Shown: positions 37,676-49,181 of the stretch, one piece after another
Position numbering within the stretch: the stretch's first letter is position 1
How the letters are laid out: each line of letters opens with the position of its first letter
Source: Euryodendron excelsum
Taxonomy: Eukaryota > Streptophyta > Magnoliopsida > Ericales > Pentaphylacaceae
Length of the DNA: 64,000 nt
NCBI GenBank assembly: GCA_033060915.1
Contig: CM065388.1
Coordinates: forward strand, 36,355,001-36,419,000
Direction of reading: 5' to 3'
Notes under the pieces: model-generated
The model's input: the letters and a program-made list of their open reading frames with translations, nothing else
Told to the model about the DNA's origin: nothing
Database searches by the model: none
Made by a program: the position numbers and the translations under genes

Positions 37676-38665
37676 ATTCTCCCCCTCAGATGCATACATC
37701 ATCTCTTTCCCTTTAGTACAATGCAAACAATATGATTAAATCCCTATGTTTCTTCCCCCCCTTTTTGTCATGAATTGACAAACAAGATCAAATAAAATTT
37801 ATTTTAACGACCATAGGATAATCAGTATAGCAAGGTATGAATAAAAAATATGAATGAGAGATCCTAAAATACACCAAAAGTTTTTTAAAAAAATGTGTGA
37901 TTATGCAAATTATCATAGCCTCAATAGTATCCATGCACTAGATCATGTAAATCAGATAATGTTCATAGGTTAATTGAACTCGATGCATGAACTAACATGA
38001 AATTCTAGGCTCTTTATATCAAGATATGATATTCATAAAAATAACCAAGTGTGTGTATATGGTGAACTTGCAAATACATAACTTGATTATAAACAATAGT
38101 AGTAATGAATATTATTAAGATTATTCAAATTCCAGATCAAATCACAATACCAGAAGTCAAACCAACCATGTTTATAGGATATTCAATGGAAGCTCCCCCT
38201 CAATTTGAAAATCTCAACCACATTCATAATTCTTCTTTTTTGAGTAAGAATTTTCTTTTGTTTTTGCAATCACATGGTGGCTTTCACACTATTGAATATG
38301 GTAGCCCTTTCTACGATTTTACTCAGAGGGTACATATTTTGATATACATCTATAGTGGCTTTCACACATACTTATAGGTAGCCCTTTTCCATCATGCATA
38401 TTTTTTTTTTCTCACCACAAGCATGAGGGGATAATGAAAAAGATGGAGAAACATGATTTTTGGTCAGTCTAGTATGCGACTTTCTCGTAGAACATAAGAA
38501 TAATTCAAACTAATAAAACACACATACATGTTTCAATCAAGTTAATCGCACCAAGTGTGCACAGTGAGCACTAGGTGTATAATCATGAAAACCATCACTC
38601 AAAACTAAGAGCAAAGAATTAATTCTTAGTTCTGCACACAAGTTATAAACTAACACAATTAGCAT
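37676..38665 (-). mobile_element. Inverse copy of the retroelement fragment at 2350-3430
   Basis: Reads in reverse with the same landmarks: CTCCCCCTCAG (the purine tract seen from the other strand), AATTGACAAACAAGATC, GATAATGTTCATA, CCAGATCAAATCACAATACC, GCTCCCCCTCAATTTG, GTAGCCCTTTCTACGATTTT and ACAAGCATGAGGGGATAATG. It ends near a CACTCAAAACTAAG word. The frame at 38105-38377 lies within it and is not a gene. Confidence 0.7.
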
Positions 38666-40379
38666 TATTTTCAACACATGAAATTAGGCATGAATGCTAT
38701 GAACTCATCAAATATGCAAAAACACAAAAATCCTTTTGTATTTTTTTAAATCAAAATTAAAAAATGATCATAGCAATAGGTCTAATGAATAAGAATCAAA
38801 TAACTTCCTATGCTATGTAGACCTTATTCTTAACATTATTCACATGGGTCATAGGTCTTGATGGCAGTTTATTCAAATGTTCCAAAATGACCCTAATCTA
38901 ATTATGCAGTTTATCAGGCTTCCTAGGGTATGCATACATGAATGAATAGGTGTTCTTTCTAAGCATGTTAGACCTATGCCTTATATGGCCAGCAACACCA
39001 CAATGATGACACGTTGGAACAAAAATAGATGGTTTAAGAAAATGTAAAAGCTTGTATTCCAATACTATTTGATATATATAAAGCAAAAATTGACTTAGAG
39101 CAAAAAAAAAAAAAAAAAAAAAAAACAAAACGAAAACCTAAACAACATGCCTGTAGGTACAAATTCTAACTCTAAACTAATTAGATAGTTGAAAGATTTT
39201 GACCATAGCAACTCTAAACTATAAATCATAAATGAATAATAGAAGAACTAGAAGAATCAATTCGAACATTGATTAGATTTTACCTTCATATTTTAAGTTG
39301 GTGAATCAGACATAACCAGTTTTACTAGAGACTATAAATATTTTCAAATATCAAGTCAAAGCAAAGGGTATATCAGGAGCAGTGGAAGTGTTTGGTGATC
39401 AACAACGAAATAATCAAGAATGTGTCAAGAAAATACTGATTTTTTTTTTTTTTGAAGCTTAGATAATAATGATTTCACTCAATATTCATAAAGAAAAGTC
39501 TAGATGATCGGTTCTACATGAATGAAAACTAAACATGCTATCTCAGAAAATTCAAGATGCTTTCAACTTGCTAACTAAAAGGTCCAAGAAAATCAAGTTT
39601 TATAGGAAAATGATTCCATATAAAAAAAAAACCTTTAAAAAAAACGATTTGGGTTAGCTTGAATTTTCACAAACAGATGGAAAAGACCCACAAGATGATC
39701 ATATATTGAAACCCATATAAAGTACATTCATGCACCAAAGACTTTGACAGAAAGAATAAAAATGAGAAGATTAAGAAAGAAAATGGCAATTCTTGGAAAA
39801 CAAACATCCAATAACTTGAACTTGTAATTCAATTCAAACCCACCAAAAAAAAAAAAAAAAAAAAAGAAAAGGAATTAACATAATTCACATCACATAGTTC
39901 AAAAGCCTTGACTTGAACCAGTTTGGCCTTGACGTAGGGAGAGTTACTGGTAAGCCTTTGTGAATGACATGGAAGAGATCAACTTTAACCTGAGACAACG
40001 ACCACTTCTTTTCTGAAAGCGGCCTCATTGGAGACCCCAGAGACCACCACCTCAATTTCCAATAGCAGCGGCAGCGTTGAGAACCCCCTTGCCTAAGAAT
40101 TCTTGTTAGTCATCACATTAAGACCTTCTTCTCGGAACAATCTAATTATGACCCTTGACTGACAAAGAAAATGCTTTCAGTGGTCGAAAAACCACTTTCT
40201 TTTGCCAAAAAAATCCACAAAAAGAGAGAAAGCGTTGTGGAATCTGTCAATTTTGGGCTGTACCGGAAGCACCACTGGACATGTCGCAGAAGTCTTTTGC
40301 CTACACGGTGAGCATCATCGGCCTTGGAGACCAGGTATAGCTAGCGGCTGGCTAGGCTATTCTTTAGACTTGGTGAGGG
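38666..40379. other. Intergenic DNA, nothing recognised
   Basis: A-rich runs near 39102-39124 and 39845-39865. The paired frames at 40155-40408 overlap in different frames and have no known motif. Confidence 0.4.
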
Positions 40380-40783
40380 GTTTCAGCTGCTATTATATAG
40401 AGAAGTGAGATAAAGGAAAAGAGATGGTGGGTTGCGGCCATTACTTGTTACAGAGAGAAGTGAGAGAAAGGGAAAGTGCTAGGTGGGGTGGGTTGTGGCT
40501 AATTTGTTTGTTGAAGAGAAAGTGAGAACAAGTAAAAGAATGGGCTAGGGTTTTTGGAGTACAGAGCAAATTACCCTAATTGTATAATGAATTGAAATGA
40601 CAAATAATGAACTAGCCCTTTTGGTATAATGTGATTCGAATAATAGATATGAATCTGCCTTGACCAGACTTCCAATATTGTGTATTGATTGGACTTGTCA
40701 TTTGTTAAAGTAGTTACATTTAATAAATTAAATTTTAATTATTCCAAACCTACAAAATTACTATTTTCCTTTCTTCATTGCTA

Positions 40784-40795
40784 ATATTATTTTAT
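40784..40795. repeat. SINE target site duplication, left copy
   Basis: ATATTATTTTAT, identical to 40995-41006. Confidence 0.9.
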
Positions 40796-40994
40796 GCCAA
40801 TGCGATCGGTTAAATTGGTAAGGATCAAACACTTCTCTTGAAGAAGACTAGGTTCGATTCCCGCTACCAGCGGTCCTCTTGGGTAAGCAATCCATAAGTC
40901 CAATGTAAGTCCTCATAGAGGCTTGCATCTTGCCCTGGCCTCGGGCTGGGGTAGCCTCTCCTCACCCTAAACTTTTTTGTACCAAAAAGAAAAT
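40796..40994 (+). mobile_element. tRNA-derived SINE, 199 bp
   Basis: A perfect 12-bp target duplication flanks the element. Inside, a box A-like stretch (GGTTAAATTGGTAAGG, about 40808) is followed by a perfect box B, GGTTCGATTCCC, at about 40850. The two are spaced as in a tRNA-type RNA polymerase III promoter. The body ends in TTTTTTGTACCAAAAAG and an A-rich tail. SINEs move by the machinery of LINEs and code for nothing. The equivalent place in the 45.2-45.8 kb copy lacks it, so it inserted after the duplication. Confidence 0.9.
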
Positions 40995-41006
40995 ATATTA
41001 TTTTAT
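40995..41006. repeat. SINE target site duplication, right copy
   Basis: ATATTATTTTAT, identical to 40784-40795. Confidence 0.9.
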
Positions 41007-41272
41007 TCTAGAGGTGACATTTGAATTATACCAAATGAATTTTAAATTTTATTTCTAATTAATTGTTAATGTAAGTTGAATAAAAGAATTGCTTGCACCC
41101 AAAATTAATAATTATATAAAATTTTGATAAATATATAAGATTAAAGCGATAAATCCAAAACGGTATACCGGTACGCACGCACCAGTATTGGTACGTACTG
41201 TACCAATACCAAAAATGCTACGTTGACCAGTTTGATATTGACAACTATGTTATGATGAATGAAAAGACAAAA

Positions 41273-41276
<4 letters not shown>

Positions 41277-41330
<54 letters not shown>
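41277..41330. repeat. (AG)n microsatellite
   Basis: Uninterrupted dinucleotide run of 54 bases. Confidence 0.95.
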
Positions 41331-41332
<2 letters not shown>

Positions 41333-41939
41333 GAGAAAGAAATGGGAGAACTAGCCATTATATATGTATATATATATAAAAGATAATAAGTATCAGTTGA
41401 GATTGGAACATTTTATTCTCGTCACATGCGAGTGGCACGAACAATTTTGTCCAATAATAATCGTACTGAATAATTTTTCCTTCCAGAGCCTCTGTCAACT
41501 TCAGTTAGTGTTTCTGGGTCCCATTAGTTATTGCCTAATCAATTTAGGGTTCCCACCGATTTTGTCAAATTCATATAGTTTTTCTAAAATTGTATTTTGA
41601 AAGCATGTCTTTGATAACTTCAAAACACGACTTAGAGCGTTAAGTCATAGCTACATTAGTTATATTACAAATTAGGTCAAATACTAAAAAAATTCTATTA
41701 GATAGAGTTGAATCAGATTGTTAGATTTTAAGTCATGATTGCATTTCTAAATTAGAGTTTGAAATCGTGTTTTCAAGAACAATATGAGTTCGAGAGATAA
41801 AGCAAAAACCATTTAGAATTTGAAAACAAAATTATCAAACACACAACAAACTACCTTATTGCACTAACTATAGAATAATGTGTTGAACAAGAGTTCTTCA
41901 TTTTAAAACAAAACACCATGACTCTTATTTACAAAATGG

Positions 41940-42110
41940 CATTGCCATATCAATTTGGTGGGATTTTATGCATAAATTTTATAGAAGAGTAGCAATTTTT
42001 CTCCCCTATAAATGCTAAATCATAATGATAGATATAGATAGAATAATTTTTCCTAATATATGATAAGAATGATGGCCTTTGAAAGTTGATCTCAACCAAC
42101 TCATTAAGAA
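41940..42110 (+). repeat. First copy of a dispersed direct repeat (second at 43940-44100)
   Basis: Both hold GATTTTATG/GTATTTTACT, ATTTTATAGAAGAGTAGCAA, AATGCTAAATCATAATGAT, CTAATATATGATAAGAATGA and TTGATCTCAAC. The copies are about 2.0 kb apart. Confidence 0.85.
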
Positions 42111-42284
42111 TCCAAAAAGGCCTCATTTTTCTTAGAAAGCCCTAATTAGATCTGAAGTAAAATCATACAAATCGATCTATCACTTTTAAATACAAATAGC
42201 ATCCCAAACATGCGTATATATGACAAAAACATCATTCTATTGTAGAGGTGCAGCCAGCATGTGACCAGAGGGGGGCACCCCCGT

Positions 42285-42545
42285 GCTCAAATTTTAAAAT
42301 TACACTTTTACTTATAATTTTATAAATTCTTTTCAATTTGGCCTTTAAAATTTTACAAATGCTCCCCTCAAATTTTTAAACAATTTATTTTTATCTACAA
42401 TTTTAAGTTTCAATTTTCCCCTTTGAAATTTTATAAATGGCCCTTCAAATTTTCAAATATTTTATTTTTACCTATAATTTTAAAAATATTTTTTAATTTT
42501 TGTGCACAAAAACTTTATAAATACTCCCTTAAATAGTTATTTTTT
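42285..42545 (+). repeat. Degenerate short tandem repeat
   Basis: Loose units of about 60-120 bp with CAAATTTTAAA, TTTTACYTATAATTTTA and CCCCTYAAATTT words. It follows a CCAGAGGGGGGCACCCC-like sequence typical of the edge of old plant DNA transposons, but no element could be delimited. Confidence 0.5.
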
Positions 42546-43939
42546 GTTTTAAAGACCCATATATATATATATATATATTAGTATTAATTATACATATGTA
42601 TGAAAATCAAGTGTCATATAGCAGATTACAAAAACAAAATATTATCATAGTTAATGCTTGCCCCCTAAACGAATTTTTTTGCTCCACTAATGTTCTACTG
42701 GGCTTCTTAAATTTCACTTTTTACTTAGTTGCCACAACATAATTGCTTCCAAAAGAATTGCCATGGTAGCATTGCATAGTAAAATGCATGTAGAAGACAA
42801 AAAAGAAAAATGGAACTGTTGTGAACGATAATCGTTACCCAAGTTGACCTTAAAAAAAAAGGAAAAAAAAGGTCATTGATTTCACTATTTTTAACACAAA
42901 ACGTATGTGTGACTTTTGTTCAAGAATGCAATTATGTAGCAATTTATAGGTTGAACACTAGATATGATGTCAATTTGCATAAAGAAGTGTTCCTTCTTTT
43001 GAAACCTGTAATGTAAATCCTTGAACAGTAGTTGATCATTTCAGAAATCTGAAAACTAGAAAATTAATGCACAAGTACAAATTTCTACAAGAAGGCTTCT
43101 CATATTTGTTTTTTCACTGTAATATATATTTTTCTTCTTTTGGATGGTGGGAGTTGTTAAGATGGTATACGTTAAAAATTTTAAGCTATGTTTGGTAATT
43201 GTGAACATCTCAATAATGAAATAGAATGAAATGAAATGAAACGAGCACTTCAATGTGATGGTATCAAAGGTTGTGATCGTTCTCCTATCATTTTTGTGTT
43301 TGTCAGCATGGAATAATGTAGGAATGGAAAGATAATTCACCTTTCAATATTTAGTTATGGCACACAACACAGCCCCGTATAAATCATCCTTAACAATATC
43401 AACATATCACACAAGTACTAACTCCCCTTTCTTGAAGCCGCATGGAATTCAACACACTGGTAAGCAAAAATGTTGACATATATATATATATATAGGCATT
43501 TGTATCTCCTGGCAGATGAGGCATCGTGCTCCCATTAATATTTTCATCACATGTTGTTGTATTGTTGAGAAGTATTCAAGATAATATTGATACACGTACG
43601 CATGCAATGGGAGGTAAGGTGCACATACATAGAACAAAAGAATAGCTTAGCTTTGCAAAATACCTGAAATATAGAATTAGGCAACTACCAATAATCAAGT
43701 GATTATGAATTTCTCACAAACAGTAGAGAATTAAATTAAATCGATAGACTTTACAATGACTTTACAATGACTTGGAGTTTCACATGTGAAACAATATCCT
43801 TTGGATGCAATTGAGGTCAACCATTACAACTCTCTAGAACATAACACCCATAACAATCCTTCTCAAAAAGCAAGAAATTCACCAGAATAATCAAAGAAGA
43901 GTTACTCCATAAAACATAAAAAGAAAGATTGCCATAGAT

Positions 43940-44100
43940 ATTTTATTGGTGGTATTTTACTTATAAATTTTATAGAAGAGTAGCAATTTTTCTTCCCTAT
44001 GAATGCTAAATCATAATGATGGAATTAGATAGAATAATTCCTCCTAATATATGATAAGAATGACGTCCTTTGGAAGTTGATCTCAACTTGCATGGAGCGT
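43940..44100 (+). repeat. Second copy of the direct repeat at 41940-42110
   Basis: See shared words under the first copy; it differs by scattered substitutions and lies just downstream, on the minus strand, of the kinase exon 2 remnant. Confidence 0.85.
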
Positions 44101-44301
44101 GACTAAATTAATCAAACTTGCAACAGTAAGACTTTAACAAGAACTGTAAATGAATAGCTCATATTAACCCAAATGCATTTACAAACAAAAAGATTATACC
44201 TCACTATAATTAGGAAATAGGGACAACATTGCTTAGACCAAGTCTTTCCCCGTTCATAAAAGTATACAACAAGTTCATCACTTGTATATTTGTCTCTCTG
44301 C

Positions 44302-44943
44302 ACTCCACATTAACATCAAGAGAATACCTGCAATATAGGAGATCAAAAGCCTTAACAAAAACAATCACCTATTTTTTACAAATATCATTAAATTGAACAA
44401 AAAAACTCATTGCAATTATCACAAATTTTGGTGAGGCAAATGTGTGTTTGTTACACACACACACACACACACAGAGCTTCATGAAATTGAAAGTTTTCCT
44501 AGAAATTGATGCATGAAATGAAAGTCTAGAGAAAATTAAAAGTACTATTAGACTTGCTACGTTGCAATCTGCTGCAAAATCATCAGGAATCCACAGTTGA
44601 TGCTAATTGAGATCTCGAACACTACAAACAATTGAAAGATAATACCAAAAAAAAACAAAAAGAGATAGAAAATAAAAAATTTAACACCATAAAATCAAAA
44701 TGCAAAAAAATATTCAAGATTTCAGTAACAATAATCAGAAAATAAAGAGAGCTAGGGTAAAGTTAAGGTACCGAGTGGGGAGGCGATCGAAGTAAGCCCA
44801 AAGTTCATCATCAAAACCAAGTTCTTTAGCATCCTGGTTATGTGATTCTTTAAGCCTACGGAGGACTCCTCTCTGTTGTCAAGAGTTTGCTAGCGACGAT
44901 TCCACCCAATCGGCTACCACAGCTCTCATTATCTTCCACTGAT
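44302..44943 (-). pseudogene. STY46-type Raf-like protein kinase, exons 1-2, broken
   Basis: On the minus strand exon 1 starts where VEDNESCGSRLG stands (44939), with GTG where the family has ATG. After a one-base frame change it reads a short stretch, a TGA that looks like a mutated Arg codon, then VLRRLKESHNQDAKELGFDD and ELWAYFDRLPTRY at about 44770, with a GT donor after it. An exon 2 remnant at 44302-44326 reads YSLDVNVE and then diverges. These are the N-terminal signatures of plant STY8/STY17/STY46 kinases, whose usual length is about 570 residues. The ACT-related region and the kinase domain are not seen nearby. The frame at 44112-44303 is not part of the kinase: its FYERGKTWSKQCC words recur in the 70-bp duplication at 36.4 kb. 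Start loss, frameshift and stop make this a pseudogene. Confidence 0.75.
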
Positions 44944-45239
44944 TGAATAATAAGAAAACTCAAGAGAAAAATCGCTTTTCGTAATCCAAATGCCAAATGA
45001 AAAGAACAACTACATAGTATGGTATAGTGAAATTCACGATTTCTTTGAGAGCTCTGATGTTGGATGTTCTTGGAGATGGCTAGGGCTAGCAATTGGTCAT
45101 GGATATGTCCTCAAGACTAAGATGACGCTAGGGTAGGGCAAATCAACTTTGTCTGACCAGGGCTTTGTGCTAGTTTTGCCATGAGAAGGAGCCATCTTGA
45201 GCTCTAGGCGTTGGATGAAGAAGACAGAGGCTAGGCTGT

Positions 45240-45790
45240 AGATGGAGACCAAACGGCGAAAGAGAGAAGCGAGAGAGGGAAAGAGATGCCTAGGGTTTTT
45301 TAGAGAGTGAAATTACTTTTTGATACAATGTAGTCTAAGTTTAATTACTAATTTTCCATGATCTTGGGATGGTGTTTGGATGTTCAGCTTTGATTAGGCT
45401 TGTGAAAGATAAAGAGTTTATAATTGGGTAGGTTGAAGATTGTCCAAACCGAAGTGCAAATAAATCCTATACTTGCAAAAAGTAACTATTTCTTCTCTTC
45501 CCGTTTTGTCAAGGTGTGGAGGTGATTTTTGAGTTATACCAAATAAATTTTATAATTTAATTACCATTACTTGTTAATATATGGTGAATAGGGGAGGTTA
45601 ATATTTGGTGAATAGAAGGATTTCCCACACCCAAAAATTAAATGACTAATCTAAGTAAATAGACATACTTAACAAATATAGTATTTATAGCGATAAGTCC
45701 AAAACGGTATGCCAAAACACACTGGTATTGATACGTACTGCACCGATAGCAAAATAAGTACATTAGTCGATATGGGATTGACAACTATGT
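45240..45790 (+). repeat. Segmental duplicate of 40380-41230 without the SINE
   Basis: This copy lies upstream (minus-strand sense) of the kinase exon 1 and holds a pyrimidine-rich leader-like stretch on the minus strand. Its sequence passes directly from an AAAAGTAACTATTTC-like word to GGAGGTGATTTTTGAG, where the other copy carries the SINE. Confidence 0.7.
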
Positions 45791-45969
45791 TTGAGACTGT
45801 TCCCTAAGTCTAAAACTGTAAAATTGCTAAAGTGATAACAATATTATTTTTCACAAAATTGTACAAATTCAGAGTAATTGACATTAATGACGATAATTTT
45901 TCCACACAGACATTCCGAGCAACATGTTACTCAAGTCACCCCTGGCCCCAACTCCTAAGTCATTTGAGT

Positions 45970-46490
45970 AGCTGTTTGAAGTTTTTTTATTTTTATTTTT
46001 ACAGCAATCCAAGTATATCCCACATAGGGATCCAACTTTTATAGGCATACTAAGACTGTTAAATACTCACACACACACACCCCCTAACATCCCCATGTGG
46101 GACGCCAACCCAACTCCCTTCCTGGGTAGTTAAGCCCCAACTGTAAGGTTGCCACAGAGATCTTGATTAAGCCAACACAGGCCTTATACCACACCTAGAC
46201 ACTAGCACCCAGTTTTTTTTTCTTTTTTTTTTTTTTAAAAGAATCCAAGCATAACCCATAAAAGGATCCAACCTTATGGGCATACCAAGACCGTTAAATA
46301 CTCACACGTTGCACATGTCTTGTCTCACACTCGGACACTAGCACCCAGTTTATTTATTTGTTTTTTTTTTTTTTATAGCAATCCATGTATAACCCACAAA
46401 AAGATTCAACGTTTATAGGCATACTAGGACCGTTAGATACTCACACACACACCCTAACATCCCGATGTGGGACACCTTGTTTGAAGTTTT
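45970..46490 (+). repeat. Three-copy direct repeat
   Basis: Units start near 45975, 46212 and 46346, each with a T-rich tract, GCAATCCA/GAATCCA, ATAACCCA, GGATCCAAC, GGCATAC and CCGTTARATACTCACAC. The first and third end in AACATCCC.ATGTGGGACRCC. CACTAGCACCCAGTTT comes before the second and third. The outer units are the more complete. Confidence 0.8.
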
Positions 46491-46904
46491 GAAAGTGTGG
46501 ATAAATGATTAAAATCCTAGTCCATTTGTTAAAATGGCCAAACTTACATGTGACCCATCATTATTTTATGTTTACAACTATATCTATATACTTGGAACTT
46601 GTATTTGATGCATTATTTTAAGGTTTTTTTGGCTTCCTTTACATTCAAATTCTAAAACCAACATAAGAATATTTTATAATGGATAAGGATTTATGACATT
46701 TGTAGGATTTTTTATTGCCCAATATTAACATCATTTCAAGTGGGACATGTTTTAAAATTCTAAAAACTAACATGTATTTTCCATATCTCTTACTGATTAA
46801 CTTTACCTATAAAATGTACATTTTATTTTTGTTCTCTCACTCTTTTTTTTATTTTTTAATTCTTTACACTTGGATAGTATTAAAAATCACTACTTACCTA
46901 GACA

Positions 46905-47060
46905 GCAGGTATGTGTTGCCCCAGAAAGTGTTTATCGTTTTGTAATTACAAGTCTCTATTTTCTAAACTTCATTACTTTAAAAAAAATGTGTTGCCCCAG
47001 AAATTCTTTATCATTGTATAATTGCAAGTCTCTATTTGTTAAACGTCATTACTTAAAAAA
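46905..47060 (+). repeat. Two-copy tandem repeat, about 78 bp
   Basis: ATGTGTTGCCCCAGAAA, TTTATC, TAATT.CAAGTCTCTATTT and TTCATTACTT recur near 46910 and 46988. Confidence 0.8.
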
Positions 47061-47557
47061 AATAATACAGGCTTACACACAATATTTGCATGTGCAAAAA
47101 GGAAATGAAAAGCTATCCCTCTATTTGTTAAGTGTTGTAAAACATACCACATTACTCAAGCTCGACGTGTGATCACCTTGTTAAGAACTCGTTCAAATTC
47201 AGTTTGTTATGTGAACGAAGCAAATTTGACCACATGTTAAAACACTTCAATTTTTTGAGCTTGGCTTGAACTCATATCACTAAGCTAACTTATATTCTAG
47301 CTAGGCTCAATTAAAACTTGTTTGAAATATCTTCAAAAGTTAGATAAATAATCTTGAACACAATTTTAAAAATTTTTAAACTTTTTAATTCAAAGTTGAA
47401 TAGTCTACTACTTGAATAATTTCTAGCCTTACTTACAGTGGTCAAAGGTGGTTATTGAAATACAAAAAACTATCTAATAACTAATAACCATACATGAGGT
47501 GGGTAAATCACCAATGAAGTGGGAGAAATTGCCTATAAAGTGAGGTGGTACGTTTAC

Positions 47558-47705
47558 GCTATGTTTAGATCAAGGATTTGGTGATGGAAAGAAAAAGAAA
47601 AAGGTGAGGGAAAAGTGAACAAAATGAAAGATTTTTGTTCTCTTTTCCTTAAGCTTTTGCTTTCTCTTTGCTTTTATCTTGATAAATCTGAGTTCCAAAC
47701 AGAGC
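47558..47705. mobile_element. MITE-like inverted-repeat element, about 148 bp
   Basis: Left GCTATGTTTAGATCAAGGATTT and the reverse of the right end, GCTCTGTTTGGAACTCAGATTT, pair with mismatches. The middle is purine-rich then pyrimidine-rich, so the whole can fold. No convincing target duplication was seen, so this call is weak. Confidence 0.4.
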
Positions 47706-48068
47706 ATTAACAAGTGGTTATTTTCCACCCACTTTACTAATTTTCCTTATGAATATAAATAATCAGTATGGAAATCTAAAAGAATAGATCTAACTGGGCT
47801 TCACAAAAAGGTAACACCAAGTGATGTTCCACTAGTGTCCAAATTTTCAATTCTGTAATTTCAATGACTAACAGAAATTTCATAACTACCAATCGGATAA
47901 GTTCCATTAAACCACAAACAGAACAAAAATTGGTTCAGACTCCATTATTTTAAAAGTAAAATATTTTACTTCAAAAAAAGTTTTTTTGTGTACAATTGTT
48001 TACAAGAAAATATAAATTCGCTATATATTTTTGTGGTGTGCGACTTTGAAAAAATAATAGAACTTTAT
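47706..48068. other. AT-rich spacer
   Basis: No recognised feature. Confidence 0.4.
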
Positions 48069-48399
48069 TAAAATAAAAGGTAAATTACACAAATCTCCCT
48101 TGGACTTTAACATAAATATAGACACTTCCCTCAACCATTTTAAAATTAGATTGACCTCTTTGGTCAGAATTGTCAGATGAACGATGTTTAACAAAATTTG
48201 AAAAATGTCCATAATACTCTTGATGTTTAAAAATAAAATAATGTAATTTTTTTCTCTACTCTGTCTCTAAAACTTTCACTCTCTCTCTCTAAAGCTCACC
48301 ACCAGCCCTTACCATTGGATGACCACACACCAACAAAATCACTACTTGCTACTTATCCACTAAGGAACTCTCTCTCTCCCATTGTTCTTTCCTTAACAA

Positions 48400-48610
48400 C
48401 TTGTTTGGAACTTGGGGAAGGGAAGGGGAGGGAAGGGCAAGGAAGGGAAAGTGAAAATGAAGGAAAATGGAAGGGAAAAAAGAGGAAAAATTTAAATTAA
48501 TCTATCTCTTTCTTTATCTTCTTTCACTCCATTTTTTTTTCAAAACCAAATAGGAAAAGGATAGCAAACAGTAATTTTCCTTCCCTTTCCTTCCCCAAGT
48601 TCCAAACAGG
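48400..48610. mobile_element. Foldback (MITE-like) element nested in the Mutator-like element
   Basis: CTTGTTTGGAACTTGGGGAA at the left pairs with TTCCCCAAGTTCCAAACAGG at the right. The pairing goes on into GGGAAGGGG and CCTTCCC stretches, so the ends form a stem of about 30 bp. No target duplication was clear. Confidence 0.6.
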
Positions 48611-49114
48611 CTGTAAATTTGAACTCCAAACACATAATTTTTGGATAGATGGTCAAGTTGTGATTTTAGGTTTATATCTACATACAAATGTATATGTGTA
48701 TGTGTATCTCCAAACCCAACTGATCACCCAAAAGAAAGTTTGTGTAATTTGTTTCAAATTGCAAACTTAGAAAGAAACATTGTGTAATCTATTTCAAAAT
48801 CGTTGATGCTTCAGTTTCTCTCTCTAACACTCTTTCTTAACATCTAACATCATATTTCTTGATTAATTACTACTCTTGAAGAACCCATAAAATCTTCCAT
48901 GAATGTACCATAATAATTCATATTTATAAAAATGCCTTGAGCCAGTGATACATTGTGAGGAGATCAATAGTCGACCCATCTTAAATTCAAGCCCAAATTC
49001 GAAAACATCAACACTCAAGACCACTGAGAAGTTTTCAACTTGTTAAAATCAAAGAGGGACAACATGGTTTAGAGGGTGGAAACAATGAAGATGATAAAGG
49101 CAAGCTTTGCAAAC

Positions 49115-49118
<4 letters not shown>

Positions 49119-49179
<61 letters not shown>
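49119..49179. repeat. (GA)n microsatellite
   Basis: Uninterrupted run of 61 bases. Confidence 0.95.

Positions 49180-49181
<2 letters not shown>

Larger units (their letters stand above)
40380..41230 (+). repeat. Segmental duplicate of 45240-45790, carrying a SINE
   Basis: Both copies run through GAGAGAAGYGAGAGA, GCTAGGGTTTTT/GCCTAGGGTTTTTT, AAATTAC, TATACCAAATRAATTTTA, a CACCCAAAATTA word, AGCGATAARTCCAAAACGGTAT, TTGGTACGTACTG or its variant, and TTGACAACTATGTT. At 45.2-45.8 kb this lies upstream of exon 1 of the STY46-like pseudogene, so this copy is likely a duplicated upstream region without its gene. Confidence 0.7.
41331..43939. other. Intergenic DNA with degenerate repeats
   Basis: Holds an AAATTTTAAA-rich degenerate repeat (listed separately) and one copy of a block at 41940-42110 that recurs at 43940-44100. 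No gene recognised. Confidence 0.4.

Noticed and set aside
44112..44303. Frame with FYERGKTWSKQCC, also seen near 36390
   Set aside because: I considered a conserved exon, but I recognise no family and the two copies are simply duplicated DNA (inverse repeat); coding is unproven.
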